A stretch of DNA of 34,385 bases from an uncultured Verrucomicrobiota bacterium. GTDB taxonomy: Bacteria; Verrucomicrobiota; Verrucomicrobiia; Limisphaerales; CAIYYI01. This document shows, piece after piece, positions 1-8,625 of the stretch. Location of the stretch: assembly GCA_903930345.1 (NCBI GenBank), contig CAIYYI010000168.1, positions 1 through 34,385 of the forward strand, written 5' to 3'. The translations under genes were made by a program, and so were the position numbers. The number at the start of each line of letters is the position of its first letter. Position 1 is the first letter of the stretch. Under the pieces are notes generated by a model. It did no database searches. It was given only the letters and a program-made list of their open reading frames with translations, and was not told the origin of the DNA.

Positions 1-1357
1 CCAATTGGAGGCTGCGCAGGGCGGGAACCCGGCAGTTCACCGAGCCATCGGCCTCCACCGGCACGGTGCCCAAAACGCGATTGAGCGTGTACGAACCGCC
101 ATAGCTGACGGGGTCCATGGAACCGGTGTAATTCACCGGCTTGGGCAGATTTTCCAGGATCAGCAGTTTTTTGATGGCCCCCCGGCGAACGCCCTCCAGG
201 TTGCGGCCATGGTAAAGGTCCATCACAATGAGCTGGCCGGAATCCTCGGCCCAATTGACTTTGGACGGGATGACCGGCTCGCGGGGGCGGGGGCGAATCG
301 GGCGCGGCTCATGGAGCCAGGTGCCGTCTTTGGCAAGTTCACCGGAGAGGCGGTAAAGCTCACGGGTCTCACCCTGGCCATTCATCAGCAACAACCGGTT
401 TTCCTGGGCCACCAGAAAGGCGTCTGGGGCGAACGGGTACGGATCGCGGCAGTTGTTGGTGGGATTGAGGATGGCCTGGGCCTGCGGCGCATCGGGACCG
501 ATGTCCGCGTTGATGATGGCGATGCGCCCCTCGTGTTCCTGGCGGCCATGATTGGGCGAGTTGACCATCAGCACCCGGGCGGTTCCGGGGATGGGTTTGG
601 CATCGAGATAAACATCCCCGGGACGGGTGTTGCCATAAAAGGTCATCTGGCCCGTGCCATCCGGATTCATCACCCAAAGATGATGGAAATGTTCACGGGA
701 GCGGTCCACGTATTCCCAGCGGGTGTACAGGATGCGGCCATCGGGTAACACCCAAGGGGTGTTATCCTGCTCGATGTTGGAGGAGAGGGGGCGAAGGTTT
801 TTCCCATCCGCATCACAGCGGTAAAGGGTGGCCACCTGGACATACCAGCAGGGGACAAAACGGTTGCAGCGGCTGGAGCAGAAAACCACCCCGCCATCGG
901 GGAGGTAGCTGGGCTCAAGATCATCGCAGGCCCCCTCTGTGAGCTGCCTCAACCCGCCGCCCTCACCGTTGATTTCATAGAGGTGATAATGGGGCGAACC
1001 ACCCTTGCGCCAGGAGAAGAGAATCCGGCGACCGTCGTAATGAACTTGGGGATCGCGGACACCCCCTTGGGGATCATCCAGCAGCACCGTAAGTTTGCCG
1101 GTCTCCAAATCCAATTTGCAGAGCCGCCCGCCGGCGCCGTACACCGCCTTGCCAGCATCGGTGATGGAATGGCCGAAATTCTCGTACCAATGGGGGCCCC
1201 TGGGCTGGCGCACGGCAAAGACAACCTCCTCGGCTTGCACGCCCAGCAAAAGGAACACGGCGAGCAGGAACAAACCGAGACGACAAGACACCGGCCGCCA
1301 AATCCCTTCCAGCGGGAAAATGCGGGCACAAGCTGGCGTCAATCCGGGCCGGGTCAT
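1..1357 (-). CDS. Hydrazine synthase alpha-like (HZS_alpha-type) secreted protein, N-terminal part
   Basis: The first 452 codons of a gene that runs off the left edge, read from an ATG at 1357. The N-terminus has a hydrophobic signal segment (LGLFLLAVFLLLGVQA, about residues 27-42). A beta-propeller-like region with 'DGRRILFSWRKGG', 'LPDGGVVFCSSRC' and 'WVMNPDGTGQM' repeats follows. These motifs match the HZS_alpha-type proteins that are frequent in Planctomycetes and Verrucomicrobia and are named after the alpha subunit of anammox hydrazine synthase. No CxxCH heme-binding motif occurs in the visible part, so a cytochrome role is not supported here, and hydrazine synthesis is unlikely outside anammox bacteria. 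The true substrate is unknown. No Shine-Dalgarno precedes the start. The product is probably exported and periplasmic or cell-surface. Family call fairly sure, function unknown. Confidence 0.75.
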   Translation of the reverse strand, partial: MTRPGLTPACARIFPLEGIWRPVSCRLGLFLLAVFLLLGVQAEEVVFAVRQPRGPHWYENFGHSITDAGKAVYGAGGRLCKLDLETGKLTVLLDDPQGGVRDPQVHYDGRRILFSWRKGGSPHYHLYEINGEGGGLRQLTEGACDDLEPSYLPDGGVVFCSSRCNRFVPCWYVQVATLYRCDADGKNLRPLSSNIEQDNTPWVLPDGRILYTRWEYVDRSREHFHHLWVMNPDGTGQMTFYGNTRPGDVYLDAKPIPGTARVLMVNSPNHGRQEHEGRIAIINADIGPDAPQAQAILNPTNNCRDPYPFAPDAFLVAQENRLLLMNGQGETRELYRLSGELAKDGTWLHEPRPIRPRPREPVIPSKVNWAEDSGQLIVMDLYHGRNLEGVRRGAIKKLLILENLPKPVNYTGSMDPVSYGGSYTLNRVLGTVPVEADGSVNCRVPALRSLQL

Positions 1358-1423
1358 TTCCCAAAGTTGAAACGTGGACCTGCCAGTGTCAAGCCCGCTG
1401 AACACCTCCGTGGACCGGAAACC

Positions 1424-2281
1424 TTATTGAATGTGAAACTCCTGGATCCAATTTCCCGCCACGTTTTTGCCCACCCAGAATGACTCCCCTATCCCCACCA
1501 CCGGTGGATTGTCATTCCACCGAGCCTCATCGTACTCCATGATGACATATTTTTGCGTGTCGCGATCAAACAAATGAATGACGTCATCGGCCGCTATAGG
1601 AAAGCCCAGGTCCAAGTGCAGCCGGCCGCTTTGCGGCACCATCGAACTGCGCAGGCTGAATCCCGATTGCAGTTAGTTGAAGAGTTTGCCCTGCATCACC
1701 TCCCCCACAAACGTGATGGGCCGGTAATCGCTGGTGGGATTGTTTAGGATTGCCCCCTCCCCCGGCACGAGGGTTTCATCAGGATTACTCCACTTGCCCT
1801 CATGAAAAGGATTATCCAGCAATTTGAAGACATTGCGGTCGAACTTGTGCAACGTCGTGCCTTCTGGAACGCCCTGAAACAGGATCGCCACCCGGTTGTC
1901 GGGCGCATGCAGGGGATTGGCGATCAGGGCAAACCCGGGCGGGGAAACAACGGTGGCATAGCCAACCACATTTTCGGAACCCAACGCGCCGGCCATCACC
2001 CGGTAAAACCGATGGTTGAATTTGCGGGCGTCAGAGTCCACGTAGTCCACCTGTCCCTCACGGGTGGTGTCCATGGCGATTGACTCCCAGGCAACGAGGT
2101 TCGTGGAGGCACGGATCTCGTAAGTCGCTCCGGGCCACAAGCGCATCGTGAATTGGAATGCCCCATACGGATTTTTGATGCACCCGGAGAGGTGCGGTGG
2201 AACCTCCACCCCCACCTTTTTCCGGCGAAAAAAGGAGGTTACGGACTCACTCACCGCTGATAGGACAGATTGCTCACCCAT
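1424..2281 (-). pseudogene. Small broken gene: C-terminal-type module protein with an in-frame stop
   Basis: An ATG at 2281 opens a frame that stops at a TAA (1675-1673) after 202 codons, then continues in the same frame to 1424 without another stop. Both parts belong together. The first holds a 'GATYEIRASTNLVAWESI' / 'FNHRFYRV' beta-sandwich module that usually ends large secreted verrucomicrobial proteins. The second continues with 'LQSGFSLRSSMVPQSG' and 'GESFWVGKNVAGNW', which normally follow directly. A single substitution such as CAA to TAA would explain the break. There is no signal peptide, although such modules are normally exported, so this may be a 3' remnant of a longer gene. A base-calling error is the main alternative. 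Function unknown. Confidence 0.6.
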
Positions 2282-2349
2282 ACGCGTGTATGATCTTTAC
2301 CGTAAACTGACTATCGTCACAAGGGAAGCATAAAGCAAAGCCTTGAACC

Positions 2350-4098
2350 CTATCGGTTGGCCGAAACTGCGGGATACGGCTTTAACACGGCCTTTTGAAT
2401 ATCCTTAATCTCAGGTTCCCAAGGATTTTCAACTTCCAACAGCCAGACTTTTCGATCCGCGTAATAAGCCAGGAGCCGGGGGGTTTGGGCGGGGCCCAGG
2501 TCCCGCGCCCACACCACGCGCTGCTGATCAATCGCCGCCCCGTTATGCACCCAGTCATTGTGTACTGACTGGCGCGCTCCCTGGTGGACAATGACGAGAT
2601 GCGTCCCACCCTGAGATTCCAATTGTTTGGTGAGCGCTACCCGCTGCCAGTCCCAATCCCGGCGGGAATATTCCCACTTCCGGTTTTTCACCCACAACGC
2701 GCTTTGAACGAGGCAGGCGGCCGATAGGCCAACGACCAGCGTGGAACCAAGGACCCGCCCCTGCCCCTGCCAGCGAGCGAGGCGGTGAAACCCCATCACC
2801 ACCAGCAACAGGAACAGCACGCCCCCCGGTGCGGCATAGCGATCCCACATCCAGGTTTCCTGCAGCAACACCGCCAAAAACACCAAAGTGATCCCGGCGG
2901 CATACCGGGACCAGCCCCCACGCCGAAACTGCCACACCCACCCCAACACGGCGGGAACCAGCAGCCAATAATTCCAGAGGTAGCCCTTGGCCAGACGGGT
3001 GATTTTCGACCAAGTCTCCCGCAGCAAACCCGGCCACGATTGCTGGCGTTGGTATTCCTCCAGGGCATAACCGACAAAGTGGTCCCGAATGAAGGGGTGG
3101 CGATACCGGGGTTCCGGACGCGGTTTTTGCCAGACCAGGAAGGGAGCCACGGCATGCTGCTCCTCGTAAACCAGATAGGGCAGCTTCAGGAAACTGCCGG
3201 TGGCCCGGTCATTGTAAAGGGCCTGCCAACCGAGAAACAACCCCATGCCGACCATCACCGGGAGCACCAGGGCGCGCAATTGAGACAGCGAAAGATCCTC
3301 GCGCTGCCGCCAAATCCCCACCAGCAAGCCCCCCAGCGCCAACACCGCCAACAGCAGCCCCTCAAAGGGCCGGCTGAGCGCCAGGAGGACCAGGCCGATG
3401 ACCAAGGCGGAGGCACGCGGCCAGGTGATGTGCCGCAACAACCGGCGCCAGGCCCCCACGACCAGCGCCCCACCCAGGAGCGCTTCGGTCCCGCCCCAAT
3501 ACACCTGGCCCCACTTCAGGAGCACCGGGTGAAACACCGCAAGCAGCCCCCCCAGCAGCGCCCAGCGGGGCGAGACCCAGGCCTGCAACGCCCAGCAAAT
3601 GGCGGCGCACGCCAGGGCCACACTCAGCCACATGCCCACCACCGGCTGACCGGCCAACCCCTGCCCCACCGCCAGCATCAGGCCCTGGGCCGGTGGATAC
3701 TTGGACATATAGACCGGCTGGGACAACACATGGATGGACTCAAGGAATTCCCACATCGGGTGGGGAGGATTCACCAGGCGACCGTGCAGGAAGGTATCCG
3801 CCGCCAGCAGATTGGCAAACTCATCATGAATATGCGGTGGGGAAACTCCCACCAGGGTGGTGATCGCCGCGTTGAGCAGCAGGGAGAGCACACCCACCAC
3901 CAGCACCGCCAGGGCACGCCGCCGGACCAGGGCGGCCAGCCAGGGAACCACCAAATCCACCAGCCTTTGCCAGCCGGCCGGAGCCAGCCAGGCAAACCCC
4001 AGACACGCCAGCAGGGCCGTGCCCGACAACGCGATTGAAATCATGTCAAAAAGTATGCCTGAATGATCCCGGTATTGCCAAGCACCTTTGCCCGTCAC
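2350..4098 (-). CDS. Polytopic membrane glycosyltransferase-like protein (GT39/ArnT/PMT type)
   Basis: A 582-residue protein dominated by hydrophobic helices (roughly 11-13 membrane segments). An acidic pair in the first large loop (HIHDEF, D92-E93) and a following 'VYMSKYPPAQGLMLAVGQ' segment resemble the GT-C fold glycosyltransferases of the PMT/ArnT superfamily, in which an acidic residue of the first periplasmic loop is catalytic. Such enzymes move a sugar from a polyprenyl-phosphate carrier to a protein or lipid in the inner membrane. Acceptor and donor cannot be read from the sequence. The annotated start is a GTG that overlaps the TGA of the upstream gene by 4 bases, which indicates translational coupling. 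An ATG at 4044 (MISIALSG) is an alternative start that begins directly at the first membrane helix. Third gene of a probable unit with the two genes upstream. Confidence 0.65.
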   Translation of the reverse strand: MTGKGAWQYRDHSGILFDMISIALSGTALLACLGFAWLAPAGWQRLVDLVVPWLAALVRRRALAVLVVGVLSLLLNAAITTLVGVSPPHIHDEFANLLAADTFLHGRLVNPPHPMWEFLESIHVLSQPVYMSKYPPAQGLMLAVGQGLAGQPVVGMWLSVALACAAICWALQAWVSPRWALLGGLLAVFHPVLLKWGQVYWGGTEALLGGALVVGAWRRLLRHITWPRASALVIGLVLLALSRPFEGLLLAVLALGGLLVGIWRQREDLSLSQLRALVLPVMVGMGLFLGWQALYNDRATGSFLKLPYLVYEEQHAVAPFLVWQKPRPEPRYRHPFIRDHFVGYALEEYQRQQSWPGLLRETWSKITRLAKGYLWNYWLLVPAVLGWVWQFRRGGWSRYAAGITLVFLAVLLQETWMWDRYAAPGGVLFLLLVVMGFHRLARWQGQGRVLGSTLVVGLSAACLVQSALWVKNRKWEYSRRDWDWQRVALTKQLESQGGTHLVIVHQGARQSVHNDWVHNGAAIDQQRVVWARDLGPAQTPRLLAYYADRKVWLLEVENPWEPEIKDIQKAVLKPYPAVSANR

Positions 4099-5294
4099 TC
4101 AGCGGCTTCCAGACGGTCGGTGGTCGTCTCCGGCAGAGCCATTTCCACGGCCAACCGCGCCGCCACCGCCCGGTGCTGGGAACGCCGACCCGGCTCGGTC
4201 TGACAGTACACCGGACGGAAACCCGGCCCGGCAAAGACGTAATCAATCCGCAGCCAGGGTCCGAAAAAGGTCAGAGGATTGAGGGTGTACCCTGGAAAAG
4301 TAAGGCCATACCCCCACCCCGCCTGTTCAAAGGCATCCGGCCACTGGCTGGCAAAGAGGTGATACAGGGCACCGTGGTTGGGCATGTTGAAATCGCCCGC
4401 CACAACAAACGGACGCTTCTCCCGGGCCAGATGCGCGGCAAACTTTTTGGCGGCCCCAATGCGCCGTTCCCAGGCGGCGGCGTAAGTCTGCTGGAATTCC
4501 TCCGCACGACCGGTTTCCTGCCAGGACCCGGCCAGGGCGACCAGCAGTCCGGTGCCGCGCAGCTTGTACAAATCCCGCCGGGGGCTGGCCATATGCACGT
4601 TGTAAACCACCAGTGTCTGCCCCTGCCACTCCACCTCGAACCAGGCCGCCACGGAACCGTAGCCCTTGATCAGGATGGGCAGCAAACCAGCGTTGCGGAT
4701 TGGCCAGCGGCTGAGCAGCACAAACTCGCTCCGCTCCGCCATGTAGTATTCGGGAAATGCCTTGAGGTACGCGTGCCCCCGCGACGTGGCCTCCTGCAAC
4801 AAGACCAGGTCCGGCTGTTCAGACTTCAGAAAAGGCGCGAGGCTGGTTTTATTGTTTTCCCCGATATTGTTGGTCAGAATCCGCAGCACCGGACGTTTGG
4901 TCGTGGCGGTGCCATGCCATTCCGGGTCCATGTAGCAGGCCAGCACCAACAGCACACCGGCCAGGTTGAGCCACAAGAGACGCCGGTGCAGCCACAGGGC
5001 GAACCCAGCCAAGGGGAAAACCGGCAGAAGCCAGACCTGCGGGGGCACATACAGGAGGAAACTCAGCAACCAATGCCGCTCCCCCACCCACTCCAGACAC
5101 CCCAGCAACATGGCCAAACCCACGGCGTAAGCCAAAGTAAGAACCGTCAGGCCCAAGCGGAGGAACCCGCGCACCCGCAACCACCCCCCACCCGGTTCAT
5201 GCCGCTCCCTCACCCAGCGCGCCACCAACTCCACCACCCGGACCAGGCGGTCCGGCGAAGTCGCGGCAGGTGGGGTTGGGGGCGGTTGGCTCAC
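4095..5294 (-). CDS. Membrane-anchored endonuclease/exonuclease/phosphatase family protein
   Basis: A 399-residue protein with about three N-terminal membrane helices (residues 45-125, including LTVLTLAYAVGLAMLLG and LLWLNLAGVLLVLACYM) and a C-terminal EEP (DNase I-like) domain. The metal and catalytic signature is complete: 'LTNNIG', E168 in 'LLQEAT', 'YNVHMASP', D301/N303 in 'AGDFNMPN', 'LRIDYVF' and H374 in 'SQHRAV'. The family hydrolyses phosphodiesters (nucleic acids, phosphoinositides, sphingomyelin). With the helices at the N-terminus, the catalytic domain probably sits at the membrane surface, so a lipid or envelope substrate is more likely than DNA repair. This is inference. The start is GTG at 5294 with no Shine-Dalgarno, 28 bases after the S10 peptidase stop. 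The stop overlaps the start of the next gene. Confidence 0.8.
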   Translation of the reverse strand: MSQPPPTPPAATSPDRLVRVVELVARWVRERHEPGGGWLRVRGFLRLGLTVLTLAYAVGLAMLLGCLEWVGERHWLLSFLLYVPPQVWLLPVFPLAGFALWLHRRLLWLNLAGVLLVLACYMDPEWHGTATTKRPVLRILTNNIGENNKTSLAPFLKSEQPDLVLLQEATSRGHAYLKAFPEYYMAERSEFVLLSRWPIRNAGLLPILIKGYGSVAAWFEVEWQGQTLVVYNVHMASPRRDLYKLRGTGLLVALAGSWQETGRAEEFQQTYAAAWERRIGAAKKFAAHLAREKRPFVVAGDFNMPNHGALYHLFASQWPDAFEQAGWGYGLTFPGYTLNPLTFFGPWLRIDYVFAGPGFRPVYCQTEPGRRSQHRAVAARLAVEMALPETTTDRLEAAE

Positions 5295-5322
5295 AGGGGA
5301 ACGTGCAGACTTCGATCCGGGT

Positions 5323-6858
5323 TTACTGGGGCACGGCTCCGTTGATGAAACTAACCAAATCCTGTTTCATTTTCTTCAAATCGGGCACATTCAGATACAT
5401 CATGTGACCGGCGGTGTAATCTTCCTGGCTCAGGTTCCGCAGCAGTGCGGCATCCACATTCAGGTGGTTGAAGGTGTAGCGGGAGGCAAAATACGGGGTG
5501 GCCAGATCAAAAAAGCCATTGGCCACATAGACCTTGAGAAAGGGGTTGCGGGTCATCGCCCCGGCCAGTATTTCCCCCACATTGACATAGGAATTCTGCT
5601 CCCCCCAGTTCCAGGGATTCACCGCGCCGTTGAGCAGTTCATACGACACGTCGCTTTCATACCTGAGTTCGGTGCGCAAGTAGTGGTTGAAGGTGGAGCC
5701 AAAGACGCTGAAGACGGCCTCCGCGCTGGGATCGTACTCCTGACCGCCCGCCAGGCGGTCCCGCACCGGGCCGCGGTAACGGCTGTCAAACCGCCCCACC
5801 ACCTGGCTTTCCCCGGCCAGCAGTTCGGCGGCAAAGCGGGACATGCGCACGCGCAGGTTCGCGCGCTCCACGAATTCCGGCGTCAAACCAGTGAATCCCG
5901 CGAGGGTGGTGGCGACCTTGCGCCGCTCGGCGGCACTGGCCGACGCGCCCCGGAAGAGGATTTGCTGGTAATCGCCCGTGGCAAAAGCCTCCACCCGTGC
6001 CAACAGCCCCGGCAGCGGCAATTGTTGGAATTCCGGGGCCAGCTTTTTATGGTGCCAGGCAGCCGCGGCATAGGTGGGCAGGAACAGAACATAAGGCAGA
6101 TCATTGCCCTCCTCAAAATCCAGGGTGGCAAAATTCAGCACCGTTGAGACCAGCATGATGCCGTTCAGATTCATCTTGTGGCGTTGGGCCAATTCGCCCG
6201 AGAGCCCGGCGGCACGCGTGGTGCCGTAGCTCTCGCCAATCACAAACTTCGGCGAAGCCCAGCGCTGGTGCCGGGTGACAAAGAGCCGGATGAAATCCCC
6301 CACCGAGCTGATGTCCTCGCGCAAGCCGTGAAACTTGCGGGCATCCTCGGACTTGATGGCGCGGCTGAAGCCGGTGCTGACCGGGTCGATGAACACCAGG
6401 TCGGTGGTGTCGAGCAGGGAGAATTCGTTGTCCATCAGCGTGTAAGGCGGGGGGACAGCCATGCCATCGGGTTGCAGCCTCACCCGGCGCGGGCCGAGCA
6501 GGCCAAGATGCATCCAGACGGAGGAGGAACCTGGACCCCCATTGAAGCTGAAAGTGATGGGCCGCCGGGCGAGATTGGTTTCCCCCTGCTTGAAGTAGGC
6601 GACATAGAAAACGGAGGCGCTCGGCTTGTCATCGCCGTCACGCAACACCAATGTGCCCGTGCGGGCGAGGTACTCCACCGGACGGCCCTCGATACTGACC
6701 TGGCCACGCGTCTCCACCAGGCGCTCCTCCTCGCGGCCTTTCTCTTTGGCAGGGGCTTTGTCGGCCAGTTTGGCGGCGTCCTCAGCCGCCAAGGCAGGAA
6801 GCGTCCAGCCGACCACCAAAAGCAGTGCCCAGCAAGTTCCCAGGCCAAACCGAGACAT
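5323..6858 (-). CDS. Serine carboxypeptidase-like protein, peptidase family S10
   Basis: A 511-residue exported peptidase. The N-terminus 'MSRFGLGTCWALLLVVG' followed by ALAAE is a clear signal peptide. The S10 signature is complete: the oxyanion region 'SFNGGPGSSS', the nucleophile S210 in 'IGESYGTT', D451 in 'NGFFDLATPY' and H485 in 'AGHMMYL', giving a Ser-Asp-His triad in the order of the alpha/beta-hydrolase S10 family. It should remove C-terminal residues from peptides in the periplasm or outside the cell. The frame is open upstream to 7083, but that extension contains no signal sequence and overlaps xylB. ATG 6858 (or 6876, six residues longer) puts the signal peptide at the N-terminus. 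No Shine-Dalgarno is visible. It is the first gene of the minus-strand unit with the EEP and GT genes, and divergent from xylB. Confidence 0.88.
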   Translation of the reverse strand: MSRFGLGTCWALLLVVGWTLPALAAEDAAKLADKAPAKEKGREEERLVETRGQVSIEGRPVEYLARTGTLVLRDGDDKPSASVFYVAYFKQGETNLARRPITFSFNGGPGSSSVWMHLGLLGPRRVRLQPDGMAVPPPYTLMDNEFSLLDTTDLVFIDPVSTGFSRAIKSEDARKFHGLREDISSVGDFIRLFVTRHQRWASPKFVIGESYGTTRAAGLSGELAQRHKMNLNGIMLVSTVLNFATLDFEEGNDLPYVLFLPTYAAAAWHHKKLAPEFQQLPLPGLLARVEAFATGDYQQILFRGASASAAERRKVATTLAGFTGLTPEFVERANLRVRMSRFAAELLAGESQVVGRFDSRYRGPVRDRLAGGQEYDPSAEAVFSVFGSTFNHYLRTELRYESDVSYELLNGAVNPWNWGEQNSYVNVGEILAGAMTRNPFLKVYVANGFFDLATPYFASRYTFNHLNVDAALLRNLSQEDYTAGHMMYLNVPDLKKMKQDLVSFINGAVPQ

Positions 6859-7044
6859 GCGCAAACATGCGTTCATGTGGCCCAAGATGGCGGGGTGGAC
6901 CGTCAAAGGCAAATGCAAACCAACCGAAGCCAAAGCAAAACCGACCGGGGAACAACCCTGCCAAACAAGTTTGGCGGCATAATTTGTTTTGAACTGGCGG
7001 GCGGAGTTGGGTATTTCTTTGGCCGTCAACATTTCAAAACTAAC

Positions 7045-8571
7045 ATGAGAACTCTTTTGCTGGGTATTGATAGCGGCACTCAATCAACCAAAGTGCTGGT
7101 GGTGGAAGCCCGGACCGGCAAGGTCCTTTCGTCCGCATCGGCGGGGTATGATTTACTTCCCAATTTGCCGCCCGGGGCCAAAGAGCAGGATCCGCAGGCG
7201 TGGCTGGATGCCACGGCCAAAGCGATCAAGCAGGCCCTGAAGCTGGCCAAAGCCAAGGCCGGCGAGGTCAAGGCGATCGGCGTAAGCGGGCAGCAGCACG
7301 GGTTTGTGCCGCTGGACAAGCAGGGCCAGGTCATCCGGCCCGCCAAGCTCTGGTGTGATACCACCACCGCAGCCGAATGCGAAGAGATCATGGGCCAATT
7401 GGGCGGGCTTAAGGCCACCATCAAAAAACAGGGCCTGGCAGTGCTACCCGGCTTCACCGCCTCCAAGATTCTCTGGCTGAAGAAGCATGAACCCAAGAAT
7501 TTCGAACGGCTGCACCAGGTGCTGCTGCCGCACGACTACCTGAATTTCTGGCTCACCGGCCAGGCCGTCATGGAATATGGCGACGCCAGCGGCACCGCGC
7601 TGCTGGATGTGCGCAAGCGCGCCTGGTGCGCCGCCACCCTCCGAGCCATCGACCCCGACCTGGCGGCAAAACTGCCGCGCCTGATTTCCAGCGACCAACC
7701 GGCCGGCACCCTCCAGGAAACGACCGCACGGCAGCTCGGCCTGCAGCCCGGCATCCTGGTCAGCGCGGGCGGCGGCGACAACATGATGGGGGCCATCGGC
7801 ACCGGCAACACCCGCGAGGGGGTCATCACGGCCAGCTTCGGGACCAGCGGCACCATCTATGCCTGCGCGGACAAACCGGTGATCGATCCCCAGGGGGAGA
7901 TTGCCGCGTTCTGCGATTCCACCAACCATTGGCTGCCGTTGCTCTGCACCATGAACGTGACGGTGGCCACGGAAATGGTGCGCAACGATTTCGGCCTTTC
8001 CGTCAAGGATTTCGACAATCTCGCGGCCGTTGCGCCGGCCGGCTGCCAGGGCCTGATGCTGCTGCCCTACCTGGAAGGGGAACGCACCCCGAATGTGCCC
8101 GACGGCACCGGGGTCTATTTCGGCGTCAACACCCGCACCTTCACGGCCGCGCATTTTGCCCGGGCCACGATGGAAGGGGTGACGCTGGGCATGAATTACG
8201 GGCTGCGCCGACTGGCGGATTTGGGCGTGAAGCCCACCCAGATCCGCGCCACGGGTGGCGGGGCCAAATCCAAAGTGTGGCGGCAGATCATGGCGGACGT
8301 CTTCAACGCCGAAGTGGTCACCTTGCAGGTGAGCGAGGGGGCCGCATTTGGCGCGGCCCTGCAAGCGCTCTGGTGCTGGCGCCTCCAGCAGGGGGAAAAG
8401 GCCACCATGGCGGACGTCACCGATCAGTTCATCAAATTGAACAAATCCGAAACCGCCACCCCGCGCGCAGCGAATGCCGCCCGATATGCGGAGGTCCAGG
8501 CGTTGCAGGACGAGCTGTCAAAGTCCCTGCGGGGAGTGTTCGCCCGGCATCGCCAGTTGGTCACCCGCTAA
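7045..8571 (+). CDS. xylB: Xylulokinase (FGGY carbohydrate kinase)
   Basis: A 508-residue cytoplasmic kinase that phosphorylates D-xylulose to D-xylulose 5-phosphate, feeding the pentose phosphate pathway. The N-terminus 'LLLGIDSGTQSTKVLVVE' is the FGGY phosphate-binding loop. 'AIGVSGQQHGFVPLD' and 'LWCDTTT' are typical of XylB, and D245 in 'GGGDNMMGAIGTG' is the catalytic base. 'ATGGGAKSKVWRQIMADVF' and 'SEGAAFGAAL' belong to the C-terminal ATPase lobe. Length fits the family (about 480-510). The ATG at 7045 is chosen because it starts exactly at the conserved fold; the frame remains open far upstream. No Shine-Dalgarno precedes it. No xylose isomerase or transporter lies in the window, so the gene stands alone between a divergent peptidase and a downstream terminator. 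Substrate within FGGY is inferred from motifs. Confidence 0.9.
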   Translation: MRTLLLGIDSGTQSTKVLVVEARTGKVLSSASAGYDLLPNLPPGAKEQDPQAWLDATAKAIKQALKLAKAKAGEVKAIGVSGQQHGFVPLDKQGQVIRPAKLWCDTTTAAECEEIMGQLGGLKATIKKQGLAVLPGFTASKILWLKKHEPKNFERLHQVLLPHDYLNFWLTGQAVMEYGDASGTALLDVRKRAWCAATLRAIDPDLAAKLPRLISSDQPAGTLQETTARQLGLQPGILVSAGGGDNMMGAIGTGNTREGVITASFGTSGTIYACADKPVIDPQGEIAAFCDSTNHWLPLLCTMNVTVATEMVRNDFGLSVKDFDNLAAVAPAGCQGLMLLPYLEGERTPNVPDGTGVYFGVNTRTFTAAHFARATMEGVTLGMNYGLRRLADLGVKPTQIRATGGGAKSKVWRQIMADVFNAEVVTLQVSEGAAFGAALQALWCWRLQQGEKATMADVTDQFIKLNKSETATPRAANAARYAEVQALQDELSKSLRGVFARHRQLVTR

Positions 8572-8590
8572 ACCAGTGTTCCCTTATCAG

Positions 8591-8621
8591 GGCCGCCTTT
8601 CGCAGGCGGCCTCTTTTTTTT
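8591..8621 (+). terminator. Rho-independent terminator of xylB
   Basis: Perfect 8-bp stem GGCCGCCT / AGGCGGCC with loop TTCGC, followed by a CTC and a run of eight or more T. It lies 20 bases after the xylB stop. The reverse strand has no T run after the stem, so it acts on plus-strand transcription only and does not obviously serve the convergent lipid kinase gene. Confidence 0.9.
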
Positions 8622-8625
8622 ACCT

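Noticed and set aside
5-748. A 247-codon plus-strand frame at the left edge
   Set aside because: Antisense shadow of the HZS_alpha-like gene, whose minus-strand translation has clear family motifs.
2785-5345. Plus-strand frames of more than 400 codons opposite the glycosyltransferase and EEP genes
   Set aside because: Low-complexity His/Gln/Pro translation with no domain; opposite genes have complete motifs.
6178-7044. Upstream extension of xylB
   Set aside because: The additional residues are the antisense of the peptidase and do not belong to the FGGY fold, which starts at 7045.
6859-7083. N-terminal extension of the S10 peptidase up to 7083
   Set aside because: It would bury the signal peptide at residue 76 and overlap the divergent xylB start.
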